Assembly (NCBI GenBank): GCA_002890585.1
Contig: MIQB01000007.1
Coordinates: 1 to 53,408 of the forward strand
DNA: 53,408 nucleotides
Source: Tannerella sp. oral taxon 808
Lineage (GTDB): Bacteria > Bacteroidota > Bacteroidia > Bacteroidales > Tannerellaceae
Direction: 5' to 3'
Below the pieces are notes generated by a model that saw only the letters and a program-made list of their open reading frames with translations, was not told the DNA's origin and did no database searches. Both the position numbers and the translations under genes were made by a program. Below are positions 26,481 to 34,712 of this stretch, one piece after another; within the stretch, counting starts at the first letter, position 1, and each line of letters opens with the position of its first letter.

Positions 26481-27739
26481 GAGTCCTATTCCTCAACACG
26501 TCAGATTCGAAAGGAGGAGCTGCGATTGCTGCAAAACGTTTGATGGATACTTTGCGAAAAGAGGGGATTGATGTCTCGATGATAGTGAGAGATAAAGCGA
26601 CTGATGATCCAGCTGTCATTAAAATACGGTCGTCTAAATGGATGAATAAGATTCGCTTTATGTATGAACGTTTGGGTATTTTCATTCACAATGGATTTAA
26701 TAGAGAGAATCTTTTTGCCGTTTCGCAAGCAAATACAGGGGTGGACATTTCTCGATATAATGAAGTCAAACGGGCAGATATTATTCATATTCATTGGATT
26801 AATCAGGGTTTCCTATCGCTGAAGGACGTTCAGCGATTGGTTGCTATCGGTAAGCCTATTGTGTGGACAATGCATGATATGTGGCCATGTACAGGGATTT
26901 GTCATCATGCTCGAGACTGCGTGTCTTTTATGAGCCAATGCGGGGGATGCTTCTTCTTACAATCAAAAAAGGAGCGGGATTTATCTACTGCCGTTTTCCA
27001 AAAGAAACAGCAGTGGATTTTTTTTGAAGAGAATATTACGATGGTGGGGTGCAGTCAATGGCTGGCTAGGAAGGCGAAAATAAGTGCTTTGACTAAAAAC
27101 CATCGTGTCGTCTCAATCCCTAATCCAATTGATATTCAACAATTCAAGTCTTATTCAGATAAGGAAAACTGTCGTAGACGATTAGGATTGCCAGAGCACA
27201 AGCAATTAATCTTATTTGGAGCAGCGAATGTCACGGATAAACGAAAGGGAATTTATTATCTGATTGATGCAATTAATCGATTGTTAGTTGTCGATCCATG
27301 CCTTGCTGAAAAAATGGGGATTGTTGCTTTCGGGGAGGCTAAGGCAGAGTTTGTCAACCTCGTCAAAATCCCTGTGTATCCGTTGGGTTACGTGTTTGAT
27401 GTCAGTCAGATCGTGGCATTGTATAATGCGATCGATGTTTTTGTGACGTCCTCATTGGAGGAAAACTTACCGAATACGATTATGGAAGCAATGGCATGTG
27501 GAGTGCCGTGTGTCGGTTTTCGTATTGGTGGTATACCCGAAATGATAGATCATAAAGAGAACGGCTACATTGCCGCGTATAAGGACGCTGATGATTTGGC
27601 CGCGGGGATAGATTGGATGCTGAATAAGGCTGATCGTGATGAACTCTCGCGGAATGCACGGAGAAAGGTGGAGGAGAATTACAGCGAAGCGGTTGTTGCT
27701 AAACAATACATCCAGCTTTATCAACGTTTGTTGAGATGA
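26477..27739 (+). CDS. Glycosyltransferase family 4
   Basis: This protein has 420 residues and a GT-B fold. The N-terminal domain includes GGAAIAAKRL (about 13-22) and HIHWINQGFLS. The C-terminal domain has the GT4 E(x7)E block EENLPNTIMEAMACGVPCVGFRIGGIPE, where the two glutamates bind the donor. Many Bacteroidales capsule and S-layer loci have such a gene. The short stretch HHARDCVSFMSQCGGC with paired cysteines is typical of the subgroup that begins with a wbb-like insert. Confidence 0.88.
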   Translation: MRVLFLNTSDSKGGAAIAAKRLMDTLRKEGIDVSMIVRDKATDDPAVIKIRSSKWMNKIRFMYERLGIFIHNGFNRENLFAVSQANTGVDISRYNEVKRADIIHIHWINQGFLSLKDVQRLVAIGKPIVWTMHDMWPCTGICHHARDCVSFMSQCGGCFFLQSKKERDLSTAVFQKKQQWIFFEENITMVGCSQWLARKAKISALTKNHRVVSIPNPIDIQQFKSYSDKENCRRRLGLPEHKQLILFGAANVTDKRKGIYYLIDAINRLLVVDPCLAEKMGIVAFGEAKAEFVNLVKIPVYPLGYVFDVSQIVALYNAIDVFVTSSLEENLPNTIMEAMACGVPCVGFRIGGIPEMIDHKENGYIAAYKDADDLAAGIDWMLNKADRDELSRNARRKVEENYSEAVVAKQYIQLYQRLLR

Positions 27740-27763
27740 TTGTTACTGAAATAGTTGGATAGG

Positions 27764-28687
27764 ATGGAAGAAAGAATTACGAGAAGTGAGAAGAATTCGG
27801 CTCGGAGTTATGAGGCTCATATGCATCATCATGAAAAGCATTTTGCGGAAGGTCAGGATTATCTATATGCATTGAAAAATCCAGGATCGTTAGCTCACAA
27901 AACATTGTGCCGGATTTACGATGTTTTCCACTCTCTGTTGAAAGAGTCTTGTTCTTGGTTGACCATTGGAGATTTTACAGGAGTTGAGGCGATGTATCTT
28001 ACGGAACAAGGCCAGAAGGCAATGGCGTCAGATATTTCTGATGTCTTCTTGAAAGAAGCGCATCGTTTGAAGTTGATTGATGCATATGATCGGATAAATG
28101 TCGAGCAAATTGAATATGACGAGGATACGTTCGATTACGTCTTGTGTAAGGAGTCTTTCCATCATTTTCCACGCGCTTACTTAGGATTGTATGAGATGAT
28201 TCGAGTGGCCAAAAAGGGCGTGGTGTTGATTGAGCCGACGGATGTGTTTTGTAAGATGTCCTCTTTGGTCTTTTTGAAGAACTTCTGCGACCTGTTCAAC
28301 CCGAATTTGATCAACAAGCTATGGAAGAATCGTTATTCATGGGAAGTAGTCGGCAATTATGTTTTCAAATTATCGGAAAGAGAAGTCGAGAAAGTTGCGA
28401 TGGGAATGGGGCTTCCCTGCATTGCTTTTAAGGGTGTCAATATCCGACTGAAGCCGATACCTGCTTCTTGGGGTGATCAGAAGAAAATTCCGATCGATAA
28501 ACGGTTGGAACGTAAATTGAATAGATCCTTCTTTTTCTGGGATCTGATTTGTAGACTTCGCATTATTCCTCATAACAATCTATGTGCCATAATCTTCAAA
28601 GAGATGCCAGGCACAGAGTTGCTGGAGGATTTGCGGAGGAATCATTTCCAAGTGCTCGAGCTTCCTCACAATCCCTATCTGCACTAA
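27764..28687 (+). CDS. Class I SAM-dependent methyltransferase
   Basis: This protein has 307 residues. LTIGDFTGVEAMYLTEQG (about 66-83) is a degenerate motif I, ASDISDVFLKEA motif II and FDYVLCKESFHHFPRAY motif IV with VLIEPTD motif V. The pattern matches Methyltransf_11, although motif I lacks the usual GxGxG. I start at the ATG at 27764 rather than the TTG at 27755. The C-terminal half has no recognised domain. Confidence 0.75.
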   Translation: MEERITRSEKNSARSYEAHMHHHEKHFAEGQDYLYALKNPGSLAHKTLCRIYDVFHSLLKESCSWLTIGDFTGVEAMYLTEQGQKAMASDISDVFLKEAHRLKLIDAYDRINVEQIEYDEDTFDYVLCKESFHHFPRAYLGLYEMIRVAKKGVVLIEPTDVFCKMSSLVFLKNFCDLFNPNLINKLWKNRYSWEVVGNYVFKLSEREVEKVAMGMGLPCIAFKGVNIRLKPIPASWGDQKKIPIDKRLERKLNRSFFFWDLICRLRIIPHNNLCAIIFKEMPGTELLEDLRRNHFQVLELPHNPYLH

Positions 28688-28700
28688 TTGTTATTTCCCT

Positions 28701-29492
28701 GTGCCCCCCCTCTTCTCTATCATTACGGTTACATACAATGCCCGGAAGGTGCTGGAACGGACGTTGCAGAGCGTCGGTGAGCAGACGCATGGAGCAATGG
28801 AATACCTCGTGATCGACGGAGGATCGACGGACGGAACGATGGAACAAGTCGCACATTGGGAGGCGGAGATGGGGGAAGAACGCATGCAGCGTGGCATGGA
28901 GCCGATGCGTTGCGTGACCGTTTCGGAACCGGATCGCGGGCTGTATGACGCGATGAACAAGGGACTAAAACGGGCAACGGGCAATTACCTGTGGTTCCTG
29001 AATGCCGGAGACACTTTTAAATCGCCGGAGACAGTGGCTCAGCTGGCCGAGGTGGCCGAACGGAATGGGATGCCTGACATCCTCTACGGTGAGACGGATG
29101 TGACCGACAGCGAAGGACGGTTTATTGCGGCACGTCGGTTGAAGGCGCCGGATGTGCTGACGTGGCGCGGATTTCGTACCGGGATGCGCGTCTGTCATCA
29201 GGCGTTTGTTGTGAAGCGCAGCGTGGCACCGATGTATGATTTGCAATACCGCTTTTCGGCCGACTTCGACTGGTGTATCCGTTGCATGAAACAGGCGCAG
29301 CGGATCGTCAATTCGCGGATGCGGTTGGTGAATTATGAGGCCGAGGGCATGACGACGCGTAATCGCAAGGCCTCTCTGGCGGAACGTTACCGCATTATGT
29401 GCCACTACTACGGGACGTTGCCGACGCTTGGGCGACACATGTGGTTTGCTGCGCGATTCCTGTGGGCGAAAGTGAGTGGAAATAAAGCGTGA
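28701..29492 (+). CDS. Glycosyltransferase family 2
   Basis: This is a 263-residue GT-A enzyme. FSIITVTYNARKVLERTLQSV (about 5-25) is the N-terminal strand, VIDGGSTDGT (about 37-46) binds UDP and SEPDRGLYDAMNKG (about 74-87) carries the metal motif, as in the colanic-acid/WcaE group. The start is GTG at 28701. Its codon use is clearly more GC-rich than the preceding genes, so it may belong to the chromosomal backbone and mark the end of the acquired part. Confidence 0.88.
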   Translation: MPPLFSIITVTYNARKVLERTLQSVGEQTHGAMEYLVIDGGSTDGTMEQVAHWEAEMGEERMQRGMEPMRCVTVSEPDRGLYDAMNKGLKRATGNYLWFLNAGDTFKSPETVAQLAEVAERNGMPDILYGETDVTDSEGRFIAARRLKAPDVLTWRGFRTGMRVCHQAFVVKRSVAPMYDLQYRFSADFDWCIRCMKQAQRIVNSRMRLVNYEAEGMTTRNRKASLAERYRIMCHYYGTLPTLGRHMWFAARFLWAKVSGNKA

Positions 29493-29525
29493 TGCACGTA
29501 TATATGAACGGTTAGCATCCAGTGC

Positions 29526-30815
29526 ATGACTTCAACTAAAACAAATGAATTGAGAAAGCGGCCTTTAGCGAGGCCGCTTTTTTTGTGGATTGCCGGCACC
29601 CTGTGTGAGGTCTGTTACCCGCTCCAGCAATGGTCTGTCCTGCTGTTGATCCCTGCTGTTGTGGTGCTTGCGTGCTCCCTGCGACGTGGGGAGGCGCCGC
29701 GCGAGCTCCGTTTAGCAACGCCGAAAATCATGGGTGTGGTACTGGCATGCCTCACCGTTTTCTTGGCCATACAATCGACGGCTTTGGCTGAGCGGCGGCT
29801 TGATGATCCGGGGCGCACGCAGCCGTCGCAATGGCAGCAGGCGGCGCGGGAAGTGCAGGGGCGCGTAGTGGAACGGCTCGGGCAGCTGCGCCTTTCGGCC
29901 GATGAGCACGCCGTGTTGGCCTCGCTCACGGTCAATGAGCGGAGCGCCATGACGCGCGAGTTGAGGCAACGATTCTCCGTCGTTGGGGTGGCGCACCTTT
30001 TGGCCGTCAGCGGCTTCCATGTGGCACTCGTCAGCGGCGCGCTTGCCCTCTTGCTCTCCATCCTGCCCCGGACGACGCCTTTCCGAGTCATTCGCTGCGG
30101 CTTGATGATCGTCGTTGCGTGGGGTTACGCTGCTGTGTCGGGGCTTTCGGCGCCGGCTGTCCGTGCAGCCACCATGTTGACGATCTACCTCATCGGTGTG
30201 GCCATCTGCCGCAATCCTGAACCTTACAATACGTTGGCCGCTACAGCGCTGCTGATGCTCGTCGGCGACCCGCTCCGCCTCTTCGATGTCGGTTTTCAGC
30301 TCAGCTTCGCAGCCGTCTTCTTCATCCTGTTGCTTGCTCCCCGCATCACGCGCCTTATCGACGTGCATCACCCGCTGATCGCTCCCCCTTGGCGCCTCGT
30401 GGCCATCAGCTTGGCCGCGCAGATCGGCACCTTTCCTCTTTGTTGTTACTATTTCGGCAGCGCCTCGCTCGTCTTTCTCTTCTCCAACTTCTTCCTCTCC
30501 TTGGCCGCCACACTGCTCATCCCCGCGGCCCTCGTGTGGGTTGCCTTGCCGGTGGGCACGCCCGGACTTTCGGCCTTGCAAGTTGTCGTGGAGCAGCTCA
30601 CGCATATGCTTGTCGCTGTTGTCGATCGCTTCAGTTGCCTGCCTTGGGCCTCCGTCTCGGTGCGCTTCGACCTCGTGCAGCTCATTGGGGTTTATGTCGT
30701 CCTCTTCTTCGCCCTGCGCGTCGTCATTGGTCGCTCGCGCCGCTCCCTCTTTGTCGCCCTCGGGGGGGTATTGGCCTTGATGGTTTACGCCGTCGTCCGG
30801 CAGTTTGTGGGATAG
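29526..30815 (+). CDS. comEC: ComEC/Rec2-family competence membrane protein, core only
   Basis: This protein has 429 residues. RPLARPLFLWIAGTL opens the N-terminal helices, and HLLAVSGFHVALVSGAL (about 158-174) is the conserved competence-domain motif. It has about ten hydrophobic segments and is expected to be the inner-membrane channel for DNA uptake. The usual C-terminal metallo-beta-lactamase domain is missing, and most of the N-terminal OB-like domain is short. Full-length ComEC is around 700 residues; short forms are known in Bacteroidales. The first codons contain a strong hairpin followed by seven Ts (29556-29582). If that hairpin terminates transcription, the real start may be TTG 29583. 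Confidence 0.85.
   Translation: MTSTKTNELRKRPLARPLFLWIAGTLCEVCYPLQQWSVLLLIPAVVVLACSLRRGEAPRELRLATPKIMGVVLACLTVFLAIQSTALAERRLDDPGRTQPSQWQQAAREVQGRVVERLGQLRLSADEHAVLASLTVNERSAMTRELRQRFSVVGVAHLLAVSGFHVALVSGALALLLSILPRTTPFRVIRCGLMIVVAWGYAAVSGLSAPAVRAATMLTIYLIGVAICRNPEPYNTLAATALLMLVGDPLRLFDVGFQLSFAAVFFILLLAPRITRLIDVHHPLIAPPWRLVAISLAAQIGTFPLCCYYFGSASLVFLFSNFFLSLAATLLIPAALVWVALPVGTPGLSALQVVVEQLTHMLVAVVDRFSCLPWASVSVRFDLVQLIGVYVVLFFALRVVIGRSRRSLFVALGGVLALMVYAVVRQFVG
29556..29582 (+). terminator. Terminator-like hairpin inside the comEC start region
   Basis: aaagcggcct-ttagcg-aggccgcttt followed directly by a run of Ts is a textbook intrinsic terminator, about 65 bp after the last glycan-locus gene stop. 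It also encodes residues RPLARPLF of ComEC, which match the family's N-terminus, so one sequence seems to serve both purposes. It is preceded by tcaactaaaacaaa, a phrase also found at 39481. Confidence 0.6.
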
Positions 30816-31177
30816 TGGCCTGAAGGGGCGCTGGATTATAGTCCAAGGTGCCTGTCCGATTCCCTGCCCTCTTGTATAATCAATCCCTTGCCTGCTGGGG
30901 CTGATTTGCAAGGGGGCGGGGATTTTTTTTGTTTTCGCCCCTTTCCCCGGGGTTTCGCCCCGGGCTATCATCCGGCGACCTTCCAGGCCGCCCCGGGTGC
31001 ATCCATGATTCGCAATCCATTATAAGAGAGACGCAACGCATGCTTTGTCTGTGAGTCATTGGGAAGGGCGTCTTCCCCGAGGCAGGAAGAGTGTCTTCCC
31101 CGAGGCGGGGAGGGTGTCTCCCCCGAGGCGGCTCTTCAGGTCGCATCGGTTGACGATTGACAATTATCCATTCACCA
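30816..31177. other. Convergent intergenic region with a possible terminator and a 23-bp triplication
   Basis: Between comEC (+) and ispD (-). A hairpin pairs cccttgc (30885) with gcaaggg (30908); a T8 run lies at about 30923-30930 and may terminate comEC. At about 31065-31135 a 23-bp unit (gtcttccccgaggc core) is repeated three times. No gene seen. Confidence 0.5.
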
Positions 31178-31867
31178 TTAATCCTCCCCCTTCATCAGCA
31201 CTTCCGCGAGAGCAAGATCCATCGGTGTGGTGAGCTTGATGTTCTCGCGGTTGCCGGGGACGAGGCGGATGGGCGCGCCGGAGGCTTCTACGACGGAGGC
31301 GTCGTCGGTGAAACGCGGATCGTAGGGGCGGAGGTAGGCGGCGCGGAGGATGTCGACGCGGAAGACTTGCGGGGTCTGGACGATGCGCAACTGCTCGCGG
31401 TCGATGGAGTGGCTGCGGCCATCAGCGTCGACTTGGCGCACGGATTCGATCATGGGGAGGACGGGGATGGCTGCGCCATAAGCCTCCGCTGCTGCGAAGC
31501 ATGCGGCAATGACGGACGGGGAGACGAGCGGGCGCACACCGTCGTGCACAGCGATGAGGCCGCTGGTGGTGGGGAGGGCGCGGAGGCCGTTCAGGACGGA
31601 ATGGAAGCGTGTCGCGCCGCCAGAGACGACGCGGTGCGGGCGGCGGAAGGCGTGGGTTTCGCAGAGCTGCTGCCAGGTGTCGCGTTGGTCGGCGGGGAGC
31701 ACAAGGAGCAGGTCGGAGGTGTTGTCCCAACGATCGAAGGCTTCGATGGTGTGCATCAAGATGGGGCGACCGGCGAGGGGCAGGAATTGCTTCGGCTGTT
31801 CGCTGCCCATGCGGGTGCCGCGGCCGCCCGCCACGATGAGGATGGTGTGTGGCATGGGCTTACTCAT
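31178..31867 (-). CDS. ispD: IspD: 2-C-methyl-D-erythritol 4-phosphate cytidylyltransferase
   Basis: This enzyme makes CDP-methylerythritol in the MEP isoprenoid pathway. The protein has 229 residues. The nucleotide-binding loop is GGRGTRMGSEQPKQFLPLAGRPIL (about 13-36), VHDGVRPLVS (about 106-115) is the conserved block and TDDASVVE follows (about 171). The start overlaps the xseB stop by 8 bases, so it is probably cotranscribed with xseB. Confidence 0.93.
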   Translation of the reverse strand: MSKPMPHTILIVAGGRGTRMGSEQPKQFLPLAGRPILMHTIEAFDRWDNTSDLLLVLPADQRDTWQQLCETHAFRRPHRVVSGGATRFHSVLNGLRALPTTSGLIAVHDGVRPLVSPSVIAACFAAAEAYGAAIPVLPMIESVRQVDADGRSHSIDREQLRIVQTPQVFRVDILRAAYLRPYDPRFTDDASVVEASGAPIRLVPGNRENIKLTTPMDLALAEVLMKGED

Positions 31868-32060
31868 CGAGTTCGTCGAGGATCTTCTTCACCTCCTCGT
31901 CGGCCTTGAGGAGCTTCTCTTTGCATAGGCTGATGAGCCGGCCGGCTTCTTTGACTTTGGCGGAGAGGACGTCGACGTCTAACTCGCCGCGCTCGATGTC
32001 TTCGATGATCTGCCGCAGCTTGGTGATGGCGGTGGTGTAGGTTTCTTTTTTGTCTGACAT
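31860..32060 (-). CDS. xseB: Exodeoxyribonuclease VII small subunit
   Basis: This protein has 66 residues: TYTTAITKLRQIIEDIERGELDVDVLSAKVKEAG is the coiled XseB helical hairpin. It pairs with the XseA subunit encoded upstream. A 118-bp gap separates it from xseA, filled with an AT-rich repeat phrase and the hairpin gggcgtat-gcg-atacgccc (32128-32146). Confidence 0.93.
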   Translation of the reverse strand: MSDKKETYTTAITKLRQIIEDIERGELDVDVLSAKVKEAGRLISLCKEKLLKADEEVKKILDELDE

Positions 32061-32178
32061 GGGTGGGGGAACTAAAAACGAAAAACTAAAAATGAAAAAT
32101 GAGGGAATTCTTTGTTGGTAGGTGCTTGGGCGTATGCGATACGCCCCTACAGCCGGGTACAGGAATAATCATTGACCA
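32061..32178. repeat. AT-rich repeat phrase and palindrome between xseA and xseB
   Basis: The phrase aaaaacgaaaaactaaaaa resembles that at positions 9-30 and 80-110. The hairpin gggcgtat-gcg-atacgccc is at 32128-32146. No coding signal. It splits what would otherwise be an xseA-xseB operon. Confidence 0.6.
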
Positions 32179-33504
32179 TTAAACGATTTGTGCTTCCCGT
32201 TCGCCATCGGCAAAGCGGAGGGTAACGGCGTCGCCGGGGGAGAGCGAGGCGGCGTGCTTGACGATGATGCCGTCGCGGAGGGTGAGGGTGTAGCCGCGAC
32301 GCAGGAGCAGGTCGGGGGAGGCGAGGCGGATGTGTTGCTCGCTGAGCTCGAGGGTGTGGCGGCGGCGCATGAGCAGGCTGTCCGTAGCGCGACGGAGGCG
32401 GAGGGGTAGGGCGGCGATGCGTTCGCGGTGGCGCTCGATGAGCTGGGGAACGGCGGCGAGGCGTGCCGAGAGGCGATGCCACTCTGTGCGGCGGCGTTCG
32501 ATGTGGCCCGCGACCAAGAGCGGGAAGCGCGAGGCTACGGTGTGGAGGGTTTGTTGCTCACGTTCGATGCGGGTATTGGTGGCACGGCAGAGGCGATCGC
32601 GGAGCTCGGTCAGCTCGGTGAGGCGAAGGGCCATGCAATCGATGAGGAAAGCGGCCACGGCCGTGGGCGTCTTGAGGCGGGTGTGAGCCACGAGGTCGAC
32701 CACGGTGTCGTCGCGCTCGTGGCCGATGCCGGTGATGATGGGCAGGGGGAACTGTGCGCAGTTGGCGGCGAGGGCGTAGGAGTCGAAGCTGCTGAGGTCG
32801 GCCGTGGAGCCGCCGCCGCGGATGATGACGACGGCGTCGAACGCCTCATGGTGCGCGTAAATCCGATCCAAGGCGGCGATGATGCTGGCCTCGGTGCGCT
32901 CGCCCTGCATGAGGGCGGGGTAGAGCTTGACATAAAACGGGAAGCCGTATTCGTTGTGTAAAAGCTGATCCGTGAAATCCTCATAACCCGCAGCTGTGGC
33001 AGACGAGATAACGGCGATGCGCTGGGGCAGGGGAGGGAGCGACAGGGCGCGGTTGAGGTCGAAGACGCCATCGGATTGCAGCTGCCGAATGATCTCCTTA
33101 CGCCGGCGCACCATGTCGCCCACGGTGAAGGTGGGGTCGATGTCGTGGACGGTGAGGGAGAGGCCGTAGAGGGGGTGGAACTCGATGGAGACGCACACGA
33201 GCACTTTCAGGCCGGAGGTGAAGGGGCGTCCGGTCTCCTGCTCGAAGTAGGGGCGGAGCATGCCGAAGCGGCTGGCCCAGATGGTGCCGCGCGCTCGGGC
33301 GGCGATCTGGCCGGTGTGCTCGTCTTTCTCGATGAATTCTAAGTAGCAGTGGCCGGAGTAGGCGTTTACGCGCACTTCGCTCGTCTCGGCGCGCACCCAA
33401 TACGTGTCGGGCAGGGCGCCCGAGAGAGCCTGCTTGATGGTGAGGTTCAGCTCGGTGAGCGTGAGGACGCTGGCGGGTTCGATGGTGGTGAAGGGGTCGG
33501 TCAT
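32179..33504 (-). CDS. xseA: Exodeoxyribonuclease VII large subunit
   Basis: This is a 441-residue nuclease that degrades single-stranded DNA in complex with XseB. An N-terminal OB domain (about 10-105: LTLTELNLTIKQAL, CYLEFIEKDEHTGQIAARARGTIW) precedes the catalytic domain with IAVISSATAAGYEDF (about 149-163), VVIIRGGGSTADLSSFDSYALA (about 209-230) and GIGHERDDTVVDLVAHTRLKTPTAVAAFL. A coiled-coil C-terminus follows. It is 3 bp downstream of the AlkD-like gene. Confidence 0.95.
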   Translation of the reverse strand: MTDPFTTIEPASVLTLTELNLTIKQALSGALPDTYWVRAETSEVRVNAYSGHCYLEFIEKDEHTGQIAARARGTIWASRFGMLRPYFEQETGRPFTSGLKVLVCVSIEFHPLYGLSLTVHDIDPTFTVGDMVRRRKEIIRQLQSDGVFDLNRALSLPPLPQRIAVISSATAAGYEDFTDQLLHNEYGFPFYVKLYPALMQGERTEASIIAALDRIYAHHEAFDAVVIIRGGGSTADLSSFDSYALAANCAQFPLPIITGIGHERDDTVVDLVAHTRLKTPTAVAAFLIDCMALRLTELTELRDRLCRATNTRIEREQQTLHTVASRFPLLVAGHIERRRTEWHRLSARLAAVPQLIERHRERIAALPLRLRRATDSLLMRRRHTLELSEQHIRLASPDLLLRRGYTLTLRDGIIVKHAASLSPGDAVTLRFADGEREAQIV

Positions 33505-33507
33505 GGG

Positions 33508-34233
33508 TTACCCATTATTCGTTTTGCCAAGGGCGAGGAATGCGCGTCGATCCTCAGCGGGGAAGCGCTCGATGGCGTAGCGGAGGGTGGTGCGGGGGAT
33601 GCGCTCGATGTGTGTACGGAGGAAGTCGCAGAGGGTGACGACGTCGCGTTTGCCGGCCTCGCGGAGCAACCAGCCGTTGGCTTTGTGCATGAGGTCGTGC
33701 GGGTGGGTGAGGTTGCGGAGGGCCAGCTCGAAGGCGAGGGCGGTGTGGCCCTGCCGGATCCAGTGCATGGTGGCGACGATGGCGATGCGCTTGTCCCACA
33801 TCCGTTCAGACTCAGCCAGGCGGCGCAAGCGGTCGGCGTCGTTCGTGTCAAAAGTCTCGCGGCCGAGGATCTTGTAAGCCGTCAGGTCGACGAGGTCCCA
33901 GTTGTTGATGCGGTGGCGGTGCGCCTCGTAAAAGTCGGCCACGGCGGCGCGCACGGCCGGACTTTTGGCCCGTTCATAATGCTCCACAAGGATCAGCAGG
34001 CCGCAGAGGCGCACCTCGTGCAGGGGGCTTTCGAGCAATAGGCCAGCTTCCTCAGCCCGGGTATTCGCTTGATGCGTCCGTGCCACGCGTCGCACGTCTG
34101 GCACGGGCACACCGAGGAAGCGGTCGCCCTCGCCATACTCGCCCGGGCCGGTCTTGAAGAAGCGCGATAGGTCGGCCGCCTTTGTTGCCGATCCGAGGGC
34201 GCGGAGTTCGTGGGTGATTCTTTCTGTGATCAT
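33508..34233 (-). CDS. DNA alkylation repair protein, AlkD-like HEAT-repeat glycosylase
   Basis: This is a 241-residue alpha-helical protein of the AlkC/AlkD family, which excises alkylated bases. KTGPGEYGEGDRFLGVPVPDVR (about 28-49) is the family N-terminal signature, RRVAR follows, and NNWDLVDLTAYKILG (about 115-129) contains the Trp-Asp pair of the active site. The C-terminal half has HEAT-like helices. It appears to head an operon with xseA. Confidence 0.9.
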   Translation of the reverse strand: MITERITHELRALGSATKAADLSRFFKTGPGEYGEGDRFLGVPVPDVRRVARTHQANTRAEEAGLLLESPLHEVRLCGLLILVEHYERAKSPAVRAAVADFYEAHRHRINNWDLVDLTAYKILGRETFDTNDADRLRRLAESERMWDKRIAIVATMHWIRQGHTALAFELALRNLTHPHDLMHKANGWLLREAGKRDVVTLCDFLRTHIERIPRTTLRYAIERFPAEDRRAFLALGKTNNG

Positions 34234-34307
34234 GGGTGATGATGTGTTGGGGTTGATATGAGGGGTTATTATTCATGGCTCGAATCATTTAGGCCGCAAC
34301 ATGAAGC

Positions 34308-34490
34308 ATTTATGCGTGTGGGCCATGAAACCCACCACGTTTTTGCCTTTGCACGGCGTGCAAGCTCCGAAACTTGCCACGTTTTGCACCTTGCATGGCG
34401 TGCAAAGCCCGAAATGACCCTCATTTTGCACCTTGCATGGCGTGCAAGGCCCGAAATGACCCTCATTTTGCCTTTGCATGGCGTGCATGG
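34308..34490. repeat. Tandem array B: 41-42-bp palindromic repeat, about 4.5 copies
   Basis: The palindromic word ttgcatggcgtgcaa (arms ttgca/tgcaa) starts at about 34349, 34391, 34433 and 34474, spaced 42, 42 and 41 bp. A diverged copy precedes at about 34308. Units continue as gcccgaaatgaccctcattt. There are no unique spacers. Same period as array A but an unrelated sequence. Confidence 0.8.
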
Positions 34491-34642
34491 CATTCAAACG
34501 CCCTTCAAATTGTACTTAAACGCTCGGCCTCTGCCAAAGCGCGGGCGAAAATAGAAACATCCGGGGGAGGCAATCGTTCGGGAGGGCGCGCCTTATTGTC
34601 CGTTTGATCATAAGGCTTGGGGTTGAGCAAGCATTCCCAAAA

Positions 34643-34693
34643 CAAATTGCCAACCATGCCTCCAAAATTGTCGGGGGCGTGGTTGGCAATTTG
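34643..34693. terminator. Perfect 14-bp inverted repeat downstream of the TonB receptor gene
   Basis: caaattgccaacca and tggttggcaatttg flank a 23-bp loop that carries further pairing (gcc/ggc). It sits about 20 bp past the receptor stop codon on the minus strand, followed by a weak T-run (tgtttt). It is a likely transcription terminator. Confidence 0.55.
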
Positions 34694-34712
34694 CTTTCTG
34701 TGTGACGATAAA

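Larger units (their letters stand above)
34234..34712. other. Intergenic region holding tandem array B and a perfect inverted repeat
   Basis: The space between the AlkD-like gene and the TonB receptor gene has the array at 34308-34490 and the hairpin at 34643-34693. I see no gene. Confidence 0.6.

Noticed and set aside
29712..30971. Long minus-strand reading frame opposite comEC
   Set aside because: It is a shadow of the GC-rich comEC gene. It has no recognised motif and low-complexity charged composition.
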